Shown piece after piece: positions 51,980 through 60,377 of a stretch of 64,000 nt of DNA. The position numbers and the translations under genes are program-made. Origin of the DNA: JAVDCA01 sp035293985 (GTDB lineage: Bacteria > Pseudomonadota > Alphaproteobacteria > Rhizobiales > Xanthobacteraceae); contig DATGLS010000025.1 in NCBI GenBank assembly GCA_035293985.1, positions 124,001-188,000 on the forward strand. The letters are read 5' to 3'. The first letter of the stretch is position 1. Every line of letters starts with the position of its first letter. The notes beneath the pieces were generated by a model. The model saw only the letters and a list, made by a program, of their open reading frames with translations. It did no database searches and was not told where the DNA came from.

Positions 51980-53755
51980 CTATAGACCCTGGGCCTGCAG
52001 CCAACCTTCCAGCAGCGCGACCTGCCACAGCTTGGAATTCCGCTTCGGCGTCAGCTCGCCTTCCGGGTTGGCGAGCAGGCGCTCGACGTATTCGGGCCGA
52101 AAGAGCTCGCGCTGGCGTGCGGCGGGCGTGTTGAGCGTATCGCGCACGAAATCGAGGAACGGGCCGCGCAGATACTTCAGCGCCGGCACCGGGAAGTAGC
52201 CCTTCGGCCGGTCGATGACCTCCGCCGGCACGACCGCGCGCGCCGCCTCCTTGAGGATCCATTTGCCGCCGTCGCGCACCTTGAGGTCGGCCGGGATGCG
52301 AGCCGCGAGCTCGACCAGCTCGTGGTCGAGGAAGGGCACGCGCGCCTCGAGGCCCCACGCCATGGTCATGTTGTCGACGCGCTTGACCGGATCGTCGACC
52401 AGCATGATCCGGGTGTCGAGGGCGAGCACGTTGTCGATCGGCCGCTCGCTGCCGGTCCGAGCGAAGAAGCTCTCGACGAACTCGCGGCTGTAGTCGCCGT
52501 TCATCAGGCGCGGCGCCAGTGCCTCGCCCATCTCGGCGTGGTCGCGGTCGAAATAGACGCGGGCATATTCCTCGACCGGATCGTTCGTATGCATCATCGG
52601 CGGATACCAGTGGTAGCCGCCGAAGATTTCGTCGGCGCCCTGGCCGCTCTGCACCACCTTCACGTGGCGCGCGACCTCCTCGGAAAGCAGATAGAAGCCG
52701 ATCGCATCGTGACTCACCATCGGCTCCGACATGGCGGCGATCGCGCCCGGCAACGCCGAGAGCGCGCGATCGCGGTCGATGCGGAGGCGATGATGCTCGG
52801 TGCCGAACTTTTTGGCGATCAGGTCCGAATAGCGGAACTCGTCACCCTTGACATCGCCGACGCTGTCGAAGCCGATCGAAAAGGTTTTCAGATCGGCCGC
52901 CGCGCCCGCCTCGGCGAGCAGCGCCACCACGAGCGAGCTGTCGAGCCCGCCCGACAGCAGCACGCCGACCGGCACGTCGGCGATGCGCCGGCGCTCGACC
53001 GCGGTCTTGAGGGTCGCGAGCACCATCTCGCGCCATTCCGGCGTCGAGATCGCGCGGTCCTCGCGTCGCGCCCCGACAGCCAGCGTCCAATAGGTCTCCT
53101 CGCGCCGCGTTCCATCGGGCTCGATGGTGAGGATGGTGGCAGGCGGCAGCTTGCGCACGCCCTCGAGAATCGTGAGCGGCGCCGGCACCACCGCATGGAA
53201 CGACATGTAATGATGCAATGCCCGGCGGTCGATGCTGGTGTCGACGCCTCCGGCGGCGATGATCGCCGGCAGGGTCGAGGCGAAGCGCAGTCCGTTCTTC
53301 GTGTCGGCCACGTAGAGCGGCTTGATGCCGAGCCGATCGCGCGCCAGCACGACCCGCCCGCTGTCGCGCTCCCACAGTGCGAATGCGAACATGCCGTAGA
53401 AGCGCTCGACGCAGTGCGCGCCCCAGGCGTGATAGGCCTTGAGGATGACCTCGGTGTCACACTCGGAGAAGAAGCGATAGCCCTTCGCCTCGAGAGTGCG
53501 CCGCAGGTCGCGGAAATTGTAGATGCAGCCGTTGAAAGCGACGGCGAGGCCGAGTTCCGGGTCGAACATCGGCTGCTGGCCGGTCGGCGTGAGGTCAAGA
53601 ATGCTCAGCCGTCGGTGGCCGAGCGTAAGCCGGCCCTGGGAGAAGAACCCGCTCGCGTCCGGGCCGCGCGGCGCGAGCGTCGTCGTCATCTTCTGGATCG
53701 TCGTTAAATCCGGATCGCCACCGTCAAATCGAAGCTCACCGCATAATCCGCACAT
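51980..53755 (-). CDS. asnO: N-acetylglutaminylglutamine amidotransferase-like asparagine synthase
   Basis: 591 residues. N-terminal class II glutaminase with the catalytic Cys2 (MCGLCGELRFDGG), LAPRGPDASG and HRRLSILD; C-terminal synthetase with PP-loop SGGLDSS and QSGQGADEIFGGYHWYPP. MCG(I/L)CGELRFDGG, YHAWGAHCVERF and LHHYMSFHAVVPAPLTIL are features of the subgroup that amidates the osmoprotectant N-acetylglutaminylglutamine, from recall of that family. Its usual partner, a GNAT/ATP-grasp N-acetylglutaminylglutamine synthetase, is not in this window. Ordinary asparagine synthase is the alternative. Confidence 0.8.
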   Translation of the reverse strand: MCGLCGELRFDGGDPDLTTIQKMTTTLAPRGPDASGFFSQGRLTLGHRRLSILDLTPTGQQPMFDPELGLAVAFNGCIYNFRDLRRTLEAKGYRFFSECDTEVILKAYHAWGAHCVERFYGMFAFALWERDSGRVVLARDRLGIKPLYVADTKNGLRFASTLPAIIAAGGVDTSIDRRALHHYMSFHAVVPAPLTILEGVRKLPPATILTIEPDGTRREETYWTLAVGARREDRAISTPEWREMVLATLKTAVERRRIADVPVGVLLSGGLDSSLVVALLAEAGAAADLKTFSIGFDSVGDVKGDEFRYSDLIAKKFGTEHHRLRIDRDRALSALPGAIAAMSEPMVSHDAIGFYLLSEEVARHVKVVQSGQGADEIFGGYHWYPPMMHTNDPVEEYARVYFDRDHAEMGEALAPRLMNGDYSREFVESFFARTGSERPIDNVLALDTRIMLVDDPVKRVDNMTMAWGLEARVPFLDHELVELAARIPADLKVRDGGKWILKEAARAVVPAEVIDRPKGYFPVPALKYLRGPFLDFVRDTLNTPAARQRELFRPEYVERLLANPEGELTPKRNSKLWQVALLEGWLQAQGL

Positions 53756-53926
53756 GTGTCATCCGCCTCGCGCGTGTGGACACGAAGCGACCTTTCTTGC
53801 AGCTCCCGCCGTGCAAGAACGGCCCGCAGGCCATCAGGTTTCATGTAGGAACGACCATGACATGGAACTGCCGCAGTTCCACCGGGGTTCCATTCTCGTC
53901 AGTCGGCGAATGCAAAGCGAATGCGA

Positions 53927-53994
53927 GCATCCACGTCTTCCGTGCGGCCTCTGACCAGGCAAGCCGTGGATGGCCGGGACGAGCGCGGCCATGA
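53927..53994. repeat. ATGCCCGGC-type palindromic repeat, partly decayed
   Basis: Arms ATCCACG..CGTGGAT (53929-53935, 53966-53972) and GGCCGGG..GCGGCC, as in the fuller elements at 10827 and 59695; the outer ATGCCCGGC arm is degraded. It ends 6 bp from the obgE stop. The gap 53756-54000 holds nothing else recognisable. Confidence 0.6.
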
Positions 53995-54000
53995 ATTGGT

Positions 54001-55029
54001 TTACGGCTGCCACGCCGCGGCGCGCTCTTCTTTGCGTTCGCTGCTCGCGTCGATCACCTTCACCAGCGCACGCAAGGCTTCGGCTACCCCTTTGCCGGTT
54101 GCGCCCGACATCACCAGCGGGGTCTTCTTGGCGGCGCGCTTGAGCCGCGCGGTCTGTTGCTTGAGCTGTTCCGGTGTCAGCGCGTCCGCCTTGTTGAGCG
54201 CCACGATCTCCGGCTTGTCGGCAAGCTGGTGCCCGTAGGCCTCGAGCTCCGCGCGAACCGTCTTGTAGGCTTCGCCGGCATGCTCGCCGGTGCCGTCGAC
54301 GAGGTGGAGCAGCACGCGGCAGCGCTCCACATGGCCGAGGAAACGGTCGCCCAGGCCGGCGCCCTCGTGCGCCCCCTCGATCAGGCCGGGAATGTCGGCG
54401 AGCACGAACTCGCGGGTATCGATCGAGACCACACCGAGCTGCGGATGCAATGTCGTGAACGGATAGTCGGCGATCTTCGGCTTGGCGGCGCTCACCGCGG
54501 CGAGAAACGTCGACTTGCCGGCATTGGGCAGACCGACGAGACCGGCGTCGGCGATCAGCTTGAGGCGTAGCCAGATGGTGCGCTCCTCCCCCGGCTGGCC
54601 CGGATTGGCGTGGCGCGGCGCGCGGTTGGTCGACGACTTGAAGTGGGCGTTGCCGAACCCGCCATTGCCGCCCTTGGCGAGCACGGCGGTCTGGCCGACT
54701 TGGGTGAAATCGGCGAGCAGCGTTTCGTTGTCCTCGTCGAACACCTGTGTGCCGACCGGGACGCGCAGCACCACGTCGGGTGCGCCGGCGCCCGAGCGGT
54801 TCGCGCCCATTCCGTGGCCGCCGGTCTTGGCCTTGAAGTGCTGCTGGTAGCGGTAATCGATCAGCGTGTTGAGGCCGTCGACGCACTCGGCCACCACGTC
54901 GCCGCCGCGTCCGCCGTCGCCGCCATTGGGGCCGCCGAACTCGATGAATTTCTCGCGCCGGAACGAGACGCAGCCGGCGCCGCCGTCGCCGGAGCGGATG
55001 AAAACCTTGGCCTGGTCGAGAAACTTCAT
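54001..55029 (-). CDS. obgE: Obg-family GTPase
   Basis: 342 residues: Gly-rich N-terminal Obg fold (KVFIRSGDGGAGCVSFRREKF, GGPNGGDGGRGGDV), then a G domain with G1 GLPNAGKST, G3 DIPGLIEGA, G4 NKAD. The C-terminal tail is short. A large-subunit ribosome-associated GTPase in growth control and stress. Minus strand like rpmA and rplU 6-8 kb away; in relatives these lie together, so this region appears to have gained genes between them. Confidence 0.96.
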   Translation of the reverse strand: MKFLDQAKVFIRSGDGGAGCVSFRREKFIEFGGPNGGDGGRGGDVVAECVDGLNTLIDYRYQQHFKAKTGGHGMGANRSGAGAPDVVLRVPVGTQVFDEDNETLLADFTQVGQTAVLAKGGNGGFGNAHFKSSTNRAPRHANPGQPGEERTIWLRLKLIADAGLVGLPNAGKSTFLAAVSAAKPKIADYPFTTLHPQLGVVSIDTREFVLADIPGLIEGAHEGAGLGDRFLGHVERCRVLLHLVDGTGEHAGEAYKTVRAELEAYGHQLADKPEIVALNKADALTPEQLKQQTARLKRAAKKTPLVMSGATGKGVAEALRALVKVIDASSERKEERAAAWQP

Positions 55030-55118
55030 CGAATCAATGGTTAACGCTGGTGTGGCGAGTTTGCGTCATACATAGGGCCGGCGTCCGCCCGCGTCACCCC
55101 AGAATGTCATCGGGCCTG

Positions 55119-55147
55119 GGAATAAATCGCCGCCGTCTCCGGTCTCG
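55119..55147 (+). promoter_or_regulatory. Possible ECF-sigma promoter
   Basis: GGAATAA at 55119-55125 and GTCTCG at 55142-55147, with 18 nt between GGAAT and GTCTC. This is near the geometry of ECF promoters (GGAAC/GGAAT -35, GTC/CGTC -10). It sits 44 bp upstream of the Tat-exported phosphoesterase gene. A low-confidence reading from one site. Confidence 0.3.
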
Positions 55148-55190
55148 CCCTCGGGACCCATCCACCTGACCTGCAACCGAGGAGACGACC

Positions 55191-56138
55191 ATGACCTCAC
55201 ACGACGATGATCACGGCGCCGACGGGCTGAGCCGGCGCAAAGTACTGGAATGCATGACCTGGGCCGGCACCGGCGTCCTGTGGACGGTCGCGGGCGGCAT
55301 CCCGACCTCGCTCGGCATCATGGGCGAGGCGCAGGCGGCGACGACCTCCGGCATGACGTTCCTGCAGATCAGCGACAGCCATGTCGGCTTCGACAAGCCG
55401 GCCAACCCGAATGCGCTCGGCACCCTCGAGGAGGCGATCAAGAAGGTGAAGGCGCTCAATGCGAAGCCGGCCTTCATGATCCACACCGGCGACATCACGC
55501 ACCTGTCGAAGGAGAAGGAGTTCGACGACGCCCAGCACATCATCTCGCAGGCCGGGCTCGACACCCACTATGTCCCGGGCGAGCACGACATCATCGATGC
55601 GGAGCCGGGCACGCTCTACAAGCAGCGTTACGGCCAGAACGCCAAGGGCAGCGGCTACTACAGCTTCGATCAGAACGGGGTGCACTTCATCGGCCTCGTC
55701 AATGTCGCCAACCTCAAGGGCGGCGGCCTCGGCAGCCTCGGCGCCGATCAGCTCGCCTGGCTCGCGGACGACCTCAAGGCCAAGACCGCATCGACGCCGA
55801 TCGTGGTGTTCGCGCACATCCCGCTGTGGACCGTGTACGAGAAGTGGGGTTGGGGCACCGAGGACGGCGCGCAGGCGCTCGCGCTGCTGAAGAAGTTCGG
55901 CTCCGTCACCGTCCTCAACGGCCACATCCACCAGATCGTGCAGAAGGTCGAGGGCAACGTCACCTTCCACACCGCGCGCTCGACCGCGTTCCCGCAGCCG
56001 GCGCCCGGCACGGCGCCGTCGCCCGGCCCGATGAAGGTGCCGGACGACAAGTTGCGCGGCGTGCTCGGCGTCGCCGAGATCAACTACAAGGTCGGCACCG
56101 AGCGCCTCGCCATCATCGATCAGCCGCTGCAAGGCTGA
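55191..56138 (+). CDS. Tat-exported metallophosphoesterase
   Basis: 315 residues. A twin-arginine-like stretch (LSRRKVLECMTWAGTGVLWTVAGG) precedes the calcineurin-like fold with all metal motifs: DSH in LQISDSHVG, GD in HTGDITHL, GEHD in YVPGEHDI, FAHIPLW, and GHIH in LNGHIHQIV. It is followed 26 nt later by a cupredoxin gene on the same strand, so a shared periplasmic function is likely. Substrate not evident; Tat export suggests folding with metals before export. GAGGAGACGACC precedes ATG. Confidence 0.85.
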   Translation: MTSHDDDHGADGLSRRKVLECMTWAGTGVLWTVAGGIPTSLGIMGEAQAATTSGMTFLQISDSHVGFDKPANPNALGTLEEAIKKVKALNAKPAFMIHTGDITHLSKEKEFDDAQHIISQAGLDTHYVPGEHDIIDAEPGTLYKQRYGQNAKGSGYYSFDQNGVHFIGLVNVANLKGGGLGSLGADQLAWLADDLKAKTASTPIVVFAHIPLWTVYEKWGWGTEDGAQALALLKKFGSVTVLNGHIHQIVQKVEGNVTFHTARSTAFPQPAPGTAPSPGPMKVPDDKLRGVLGVAEINYKVGTERLAIIDQPLQG

Positions 56139-56164
56139 CGCAAAGCGGAACAGAAAGCAGAAAA

Positions 56165-56512
56165 ATGAAGCTCGCAATTCTCGTGCGCGGCGGTCTCGCC
56201 GCCGCGCTCGCGCTCGGCTTGTCGCGCGCGGCGCTCGCCGCCGACCTCGAGGTGAAGATCGACAACTTCACTTTTGGGCCGCAGCAGCTCACCGTGAAGG
56301 TGGGCGACACCGTGACCTGGACCAACGAGGACGACATCCCGCACACCGTGGTGTCGATCGGCCACTACCGCTCGCAGGCGCTCGACACCGGCGACAAGTT
56401 CACCTTCACGTTCAAGACGCCGGGCACCTTCCAGTATTTCTGCGGGCTGCATCCGCAGATGCAGGGAACCGTGGTCGTGCAAGGCACCGTCGGCGACGCC
56501 GCGACGCAGTGA
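56165..56512 (+). CDS. Cupredoxin (amicyanin/pseudoazurin type)
   Basis: 115 residues. Signal peptide 1-25, then a plastocyanin-like barrel with type 1 copper ligands: His in IPHTVVS, and Cys, His, Met in YFCGLHPQMQG. A periplasmic one-electron carrier. It follows the metallophosphoesterase with a 26-nt gap and probably shares its transcript; why a phosphoesterase should be made with a copper carrier is unclear. Shine-Dalgarno is weak (AGAAAGCAG). Confidence 0.88.
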   Translation: MKLAILVRGGLAAALALGLSRAALAADLEVKIDNFTFGPQQLTVKVGDTVTWTNEDDIPHTVVSIGHYRSQALDTGDKFTFTFKTPGTFQYFCGLHPQMQGTVVVQGTVGDAATQ

Positions 56513-56651
56513 GATATGGGAGTAGCGAGGGGCGAGTGGCGAATAGGGTTGCACCACTCGCCATTCGCTACTCGCCAATCGCGCATCTTCCTTCGCTTGA
56601 TCACGCCCGCCGATCGTGCAGGATTGCGACGGCAATCGGGCGGGACATGCA

Positions 56652-57470
56652 ATGCAGGCGAAGGCAAACGGTCCGGTACGGACCGTGTTCATCGGCTGGG
56701 GCGCGATCGGCTCGCGCGTCGGCGACCTCTTGGCGAAGCGCTCCGCGCCGGTCGAGATCATCGGCATCGCGACGATCGATGACCCTGCCGCGCGCGCGGC
56801 GCTGCCGCCCGGCATTCCGTTTCTCGGCGATCCCGCCCAGCTCGCCGAGCTCGAGCCGGACCTGGTGGTGGAAGCAGCCGGCCGCCGCGCCATCGACCAG
56901 TGGGCGCCGGCGGCGCTGCAGCACGCCGGCGCGATGATAATCGCGTCGACCAGCGCCTTCGTCGATGACGCGCTGCTGCCGCGGCTGCAGGCGATCGCCG
57001 AGCAGCACGGCAGCCGGATCCTCATTCCATCCGGCGCGATCGGTGCGATCGACGCCATCGCGGGCGCCGCGGTGCTCGGCCTCGACGAGGCCGTGCATCA
57101 GATCGTGAAGCCGCCGGCGGCGTGGAAGGGCACGCCGGCCGAAAAGCTGTTCGATGCCGCGACGCTGACCGAGGCGAAGGTCTTCTACGAGGGCTCGGCG
57201 CGCAAGGCGGCGGGCGACTACCCCCAGAATGCGAATGCCACGGTCGTGACCTCGCTCGCCGGCATCGGCATCGACCGCACCCGCGTGCAGCTCGTCGTCG
57301 ATCCGGCCGCGCGCATAAACGAGCACCGAATCAAGGTGCGCGGCGCCTTCGGCGAGCTCGAGATCGTGCTGCGCAACAATCCGCTGGCGACGAATCCGAA
57401 GTCGTCGGAGCTCACCGCGCTGAGTCTAGTGCGGCTGATCGAGCAGCAAGCGAACACGGTGGTGATTTAG
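56652..57470 (+). CDS. nadX: L-aspartate dehydrogenase-like protein
   Basis: 272 residues. N-terminal Rossmann motif VFIGWGAIGSRVGDLL; NANATVVTSLAGIG and the DUF108 C-terminal part, with the active-site His region NEHRIKVRG. L-aspartate dehydrogenase makes iminoaspartate for NAD synthesis or funnels aspartate to oxaloacetate. The start at 56652 is chosen over a Met 36 nt upstream. No nadA/nadB/nadC genes adjoin it. Confidence 0.78.
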   Translation: MQAKANGPVRTVFIGWGAIGSRVGDLLAKRSAPVEIIGIATIDDPAARAALPPGIPFLGDPAQLAELEPDLVVEAAGRRAIDQWAPAALQHAGAMIIASTSAFVDDALLPRLQAIAEQHGSRILIPSGAIGAIDAIAGAAVLGLDEAVHQIVKPPAAWKGTPAEKLFDAATLTEAKVFYEGSARKAAGDYPQNANATVVTSLAGIGIDRTRVQLVVDPAARINEHRIKVRGAFGELEIVLRNNPLATNPKSSELTALSLVRLIEQQANTVVI

Positions 57471-57487
57471 CAGGGCACGCACGCTCG

Positions 57488-57540
57488 CTGCGCCCCCTCT
57501 TCCCCCGAAGGGACCCCGAAGGGGGAGAGGGTGCGCAGGC
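57488..57540. repeat. CCCTCTTCCCCC-type palindrome
   Basis: CCCTCTTCCCCC..GGGGGAGAGGG around GAAGGGACCCCGAA. It lies after the aspartate dehydrogenase gene, facing the 3' end of a convergent receptor gene. Same class as 15145, 22196, 27822, 46751 and 63131. Confidence 0.55.
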
Positions 57541-57566
57541 GCCTTCCTGGCCTTACTCGGCTCGCC

Positions 57567-58460
57567 TCACTCACCCACCTCGGCGGTCAGCTTGGCGAAA
57601 TCCCGCTCCTTGAGGAACTGGTCGAGATCCCATCGCTTCACTTGCGCGAGCGTAGCGTCGAACTCCGACTGCGGGATCGCCTGGAATACGAAGCGCTCGC
57701 CGCGGCCGAACTTGCTGAAGTCCCACGGGTGATACGTCTCGAACTCGGCCGGCACCGCGAGCTTCCACAACGGCAGATATTTTGCGAGGTCGCGGTCGAG
57801 CGCCTCCTCGGCGCGCTGCAGCGCGTTGAGGTAGGCGCGCACGGTCGCCGGCGCCGCGGCGTCCGGCGTCCACCACAGCGTATGGAAGCGGTCCTCGATG
57901 ATCTTGCGCAGGCCGAGCTGCTCGGCCATCGCGATCTGCGGCGGCAGCAGGCTCGCGGCCTCGACCTCGCGGTCGAGCAGCGCTTTCAATCGCGCGCCAA
58001 AACCGCCGGTGTTGACCGTCTTGATGTTGGCGAGCGGCAGATATTTTTCCAGGCGAAACGGTACGTTGAAATGGCTGCCGGCGCGCATGCCGACCGCGAT
58101 CGGGATGTCCTTGAGATCCGTCGGCGTGCGGATTGCCGAATCCGGCCGCACGAAGATCGCCCATGGCGAGTCGCCGTAGGCCTCCGCCACCACCTTGCCC
58201 ATGCCGGCGCTGGCGTTGCAGATCGTGCCCCACACGCAGGCGCCCTGGATCACGTCCTCCTTGGCCTGCGTGTACGGCTGGTCCTGCGGGCGCTGGAAAT
58301 ACTCGAGCCCCTTCCAGCTCGACTGGGTGCCGCGAAAGGTCTTCCAATCGAATTCCACGTCGAGGCCTTCGGCCGCGAAGTAGCCCTCTTGCATGGCGAC
58401 GAAATCGTTGAGCCCCATGCCTTTCGGCGCGATCTTCACGCGGGTGAGCGCTCGAGCCAT
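57567..58460 (-). CDS. NMT1/THI5-like binding protein without signal peptide
   Basis: 297 residues with the type II periplasmic-binding fold of the SsuA/NMT1 class: PKGMGLNDFVAMQEGYFAAEGLDVEFDW, FVRPDSAIRTPTDLKDIPIAVG, GARLKALLDREVEAASLLPP. No signal peptide precedes MARALTRVKIAPKGM. GGAGGATGCGTC precedes ATG. It is flanked by a convergent and a divergent gene, with no transporter nearby. It could be a cytoplasmic enzyme-like member or an import receptor whose signal is not recognised. Confidence 0.8.
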   Translation of the reverse strand: MARALTRVKIAPKGMGLNDFVAMQEGYFAAEGLDVEFDWKTFRGTQSSWKGLEYFQRPQDQPYTQAKEDVIQGACVWGTICNASAGMGKVVAEAYGDSPWAIFVRPDSAIRTPTDLKDIPIAVGMRAGSHFNVPFRLEKYLPLANIKTVNTGGFGARLKALLDREVEAASLLPPQIAMAEQLGLRKIIEDRFHTLWWTPDAAAPATVRAYLNALQRAEEALDRDLAKYLPLWKLAVPAEFETYHPWDFSKFGRGERFVFQAIPQSEFDATLAQVKRWDLDQFLKERDFAKLTAEVGE

Positions 58461-58667
58461 GACGCATCCTCCAGTCGATGTTGATGTTGGGGGCGGTTTC
58501 GGCGACCGCCTTCGGCGTCAGCATAGCGCGACCGGCGCGATCGCTCCACGAAAAGCATCACTCGCGGCGGGACGCTCGGGATGCGAGAATTGGCGTGGGG
58601 CAGGTCGCTCACCGATGATGGGATGATTCCCATCATCGCGACGTGTCGGAAGGAGGGGACGACGATC

Positions 58668-59654
58668 ATGAGACGGTTCATGTGGCCGGTCGCGCTGGGC
58701 AGCCTGCTCCTGGCGAGTATGTGCTGCGCACAGGCGACGTCTCAGCCATGGCCGACGCGTCCCGTCACCATCCTCGTCACCGCGGCGGCGGGCGGCGTCA
58801 CCGACGTGGTGGCGCGCGCGATCGGGCAGCGGCTCTCGGTGATGTGGCGCCAGCCGGTGCTGATCGAGAACAAGGGCGGGGCCGGCCATATCATCGGCGC
58901 CCAGGCCGTCGCGCGGGCGGCGCCGGACGGCTACACGCTGCTCGTCGCCGAGGCCGGCACCTTCGTGCTCAACCCGACGCTCTACTCGAACGAGCGTCTC
59001 GGCTACGACGTCGCCAAAGGCCTGACGCCGATCACCGGCCTCGTGCGCATCAACCAGGCGATCGTCGCGACCAACGACCTGCCGGTCGCCAACATCAAGG
59101 AGCTGATCGCGCTGGCGCGGCAGAAGCCGGGGCAGCTGACCTATGGCACTGCCAGCATCGGCTCGGCGCCGCACATGAACATGCTCAAGCTCGAGAACAT
59201 GACCGGCATCAAGCTGCAAGCGGTGCACTATCGGGGGGCCGCGCCGGCGCTCAACGACGTGATGGCGGGCCACATCAAGCTGATGTCGATCAGCACCAGC
59301 CTGGTGGAGCAGCCATTCCGCGCGCATCGGTTGAAGATCCTCGCCATTGGCAGCATGCATCGCATGCCCAAGCTAGAGGAGGTGCCGACCGTCGCGGAAA
59401 GCGGCGTGCCGGGCTACGAGGCGGCGACCTGGTTCGGCCTCGCCGCCACCGGCGGCACGCCGCAAGACATCGTGATGAAGATCGACGCGGATGTGCGCAA
59501 AGTGATGGACGATCCCGTCTTTCGCGCCCAGTTCATGGACCCGCAGATGTTCGAGTCGATGGCGACGACGCCGGATCAGTTTCGGGCGTATGTCGATTCC
59601 GAGATCAAGAGCTGGGCGAAGATCATTCGCGAGGAACACCTCACGATTGATTGA
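58668..59654 (+). CDS. Bug/TctC-family solute receptor
   Basis: 328 residues. Signal peptide 1-24 with SMCCAQA, WPTRPVTILVTAAAGGVTDVVARAIGQRL at the mature start, LIENKGGAGHIIG, APDGYTLLVAEAG. The start at 58668 has AGGAGGGGACGACG. No permease adjacent. It lies in the gene block between obgE and rpmA, one of four Bug receptors in the window. Confidence 0.9.
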   Translation: MRRFMWPVALGSLLLASMCCAQATSQPWPTRPVTILVTAAAGGVTDVVARAIGQRLSVMWRQPVLIENKGGAGHIIGAQAVARAAPDGYTLLVAEAGTFVLNPTLYSNERLGYDVAKGLTPITGLVRINQAIVATNDLPVANIKELIALARQKPGQLTYGTASIGSAPHMNMLKLENMTGIKLQAVHYRGAAPALNDVMAGHIKLMSISTSLVEQPFRAHRLKILAIGSMHRMPKLEEVPTVAESGVPGYEAATWFGLAATGGTPQDIVMKIDADVRKVMDDPVFRAQFMDPQMFESMATTPDQFRAYVDSEIKSWAKIIREEHLTID

Positions 59655-59694
59655 GGATGAATCCAAAATTGATTGGGGATGATTCCATCCGCTT

Positions 59695-59816
59695 CGTCAT
59701 GGCCGGGCATAGCCGTTCGAAGAACGGCGTCGCTTCGCTCCGCTTATGTCCCGGCCATCCACGACTTTTCTGCCACCGCAAAGACGTGGATGCCCGGCAC
59801 GAGGCCGGGCATGACG
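59695..59816. repeat. Composite palindromic intergenic repeat, long form
   Basis: Outer CGTCATGGCCGGGCAT and ATGCCCGGCACGAGGCCGGGCATGACG, with GGCCATCCACG..CGTGGATGCC and CGTTCGAAGAACG inside. It is the longest member of the family at 10827, 49903 and 53927. It follows the Bug receptor and could terminate its transcript. Confidence 0.7.
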
Positions 59817-60195
59817 GACAACCGGATTTAGTTCAAACATAAATAAGCTTCGCCGAGAGCGGCCAGGGTGGGCCTTGCCTCACTGATGCGGCCCGAGGGG
59901 CCGCTCTCGGACGTGCCGTTCGCGGATTGCCGCTACGCCGTGGTCCGAACGAAACCGCGGCGATCATCGCGGCGATACTGGCCCGGTGGCGTCATGTCCT
60001 CTCCTTCTGAATTTCCATCGCGCACGCGCGATTGGGAGAACACCTAGAAGGTCGTCCTCCTCCTCGACGCTGTCAATCCCTACCGGGCTGCGGATGTGTC
60101 GCACCGGTTCCGGGGAAGCGGGCTTCGCGGCGCATCACGGCGTTGTCGGTGAGGGCGTCGTGACGGCGCGCCGAGCCCGATCGTGAAAAGGAAAA
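59817..60195. other. Gene-free stretch between Bug receptor and GNAT 3' region
   Basis: No gene was recognised on either strand. It contains GCGGCC/GGCCGC arms (59861-59901 area: GAGAGCGGCC..GGCCGCTCTC, a 10-bp pair) that could fold an RNA, and short GC-rich repeats. It was checked for tRNA-like cloverleafs by eye and none was seen. Confidence 0.45.
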
Positions 60196-60220
60196 AGCCC
60201 TTCCGCGGCGCGGAAGGGCT
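60191..60220 (-). terminator. Intrinsic terminator for the rplU-rpmA-GNAT direction
   Basis: An 11-bp perfect stem AGCCCTTCCGC/GCGGAAGGGCT with a 3-nt loop; read on the minus strand it is followed by GGCTTTTTCC and TTTTC. This is the clearest intrinsic terminator in the window. It lies about 160 bp after the GNAT stop on the minus strand and would end the ribosomal-protein transcript. Confidence 0.8.
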
Positions 60221-60377
60221 CGGGAATTCGGCGCAAGCTGCGCGCGTTCGACGGCGTGCGTCAGCCCTTCCGGCGCAATGTCGTGCGGTCGGGCCGGCGC
60301 ATTCGCGCGACGACGGATACGAAAACGTGCGTCATTCCTTCACTCGGGCATTTTCTCAGCACGATGCGACTGGACGC

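Noticed and set aside
59817..60195. A tRNA or other known structured RNA in the gap
   Set aside because: No cloverleaf with a T-loop GTTCGANTC-type core or CCA end could be read; only simple GC-rich arms are visible.
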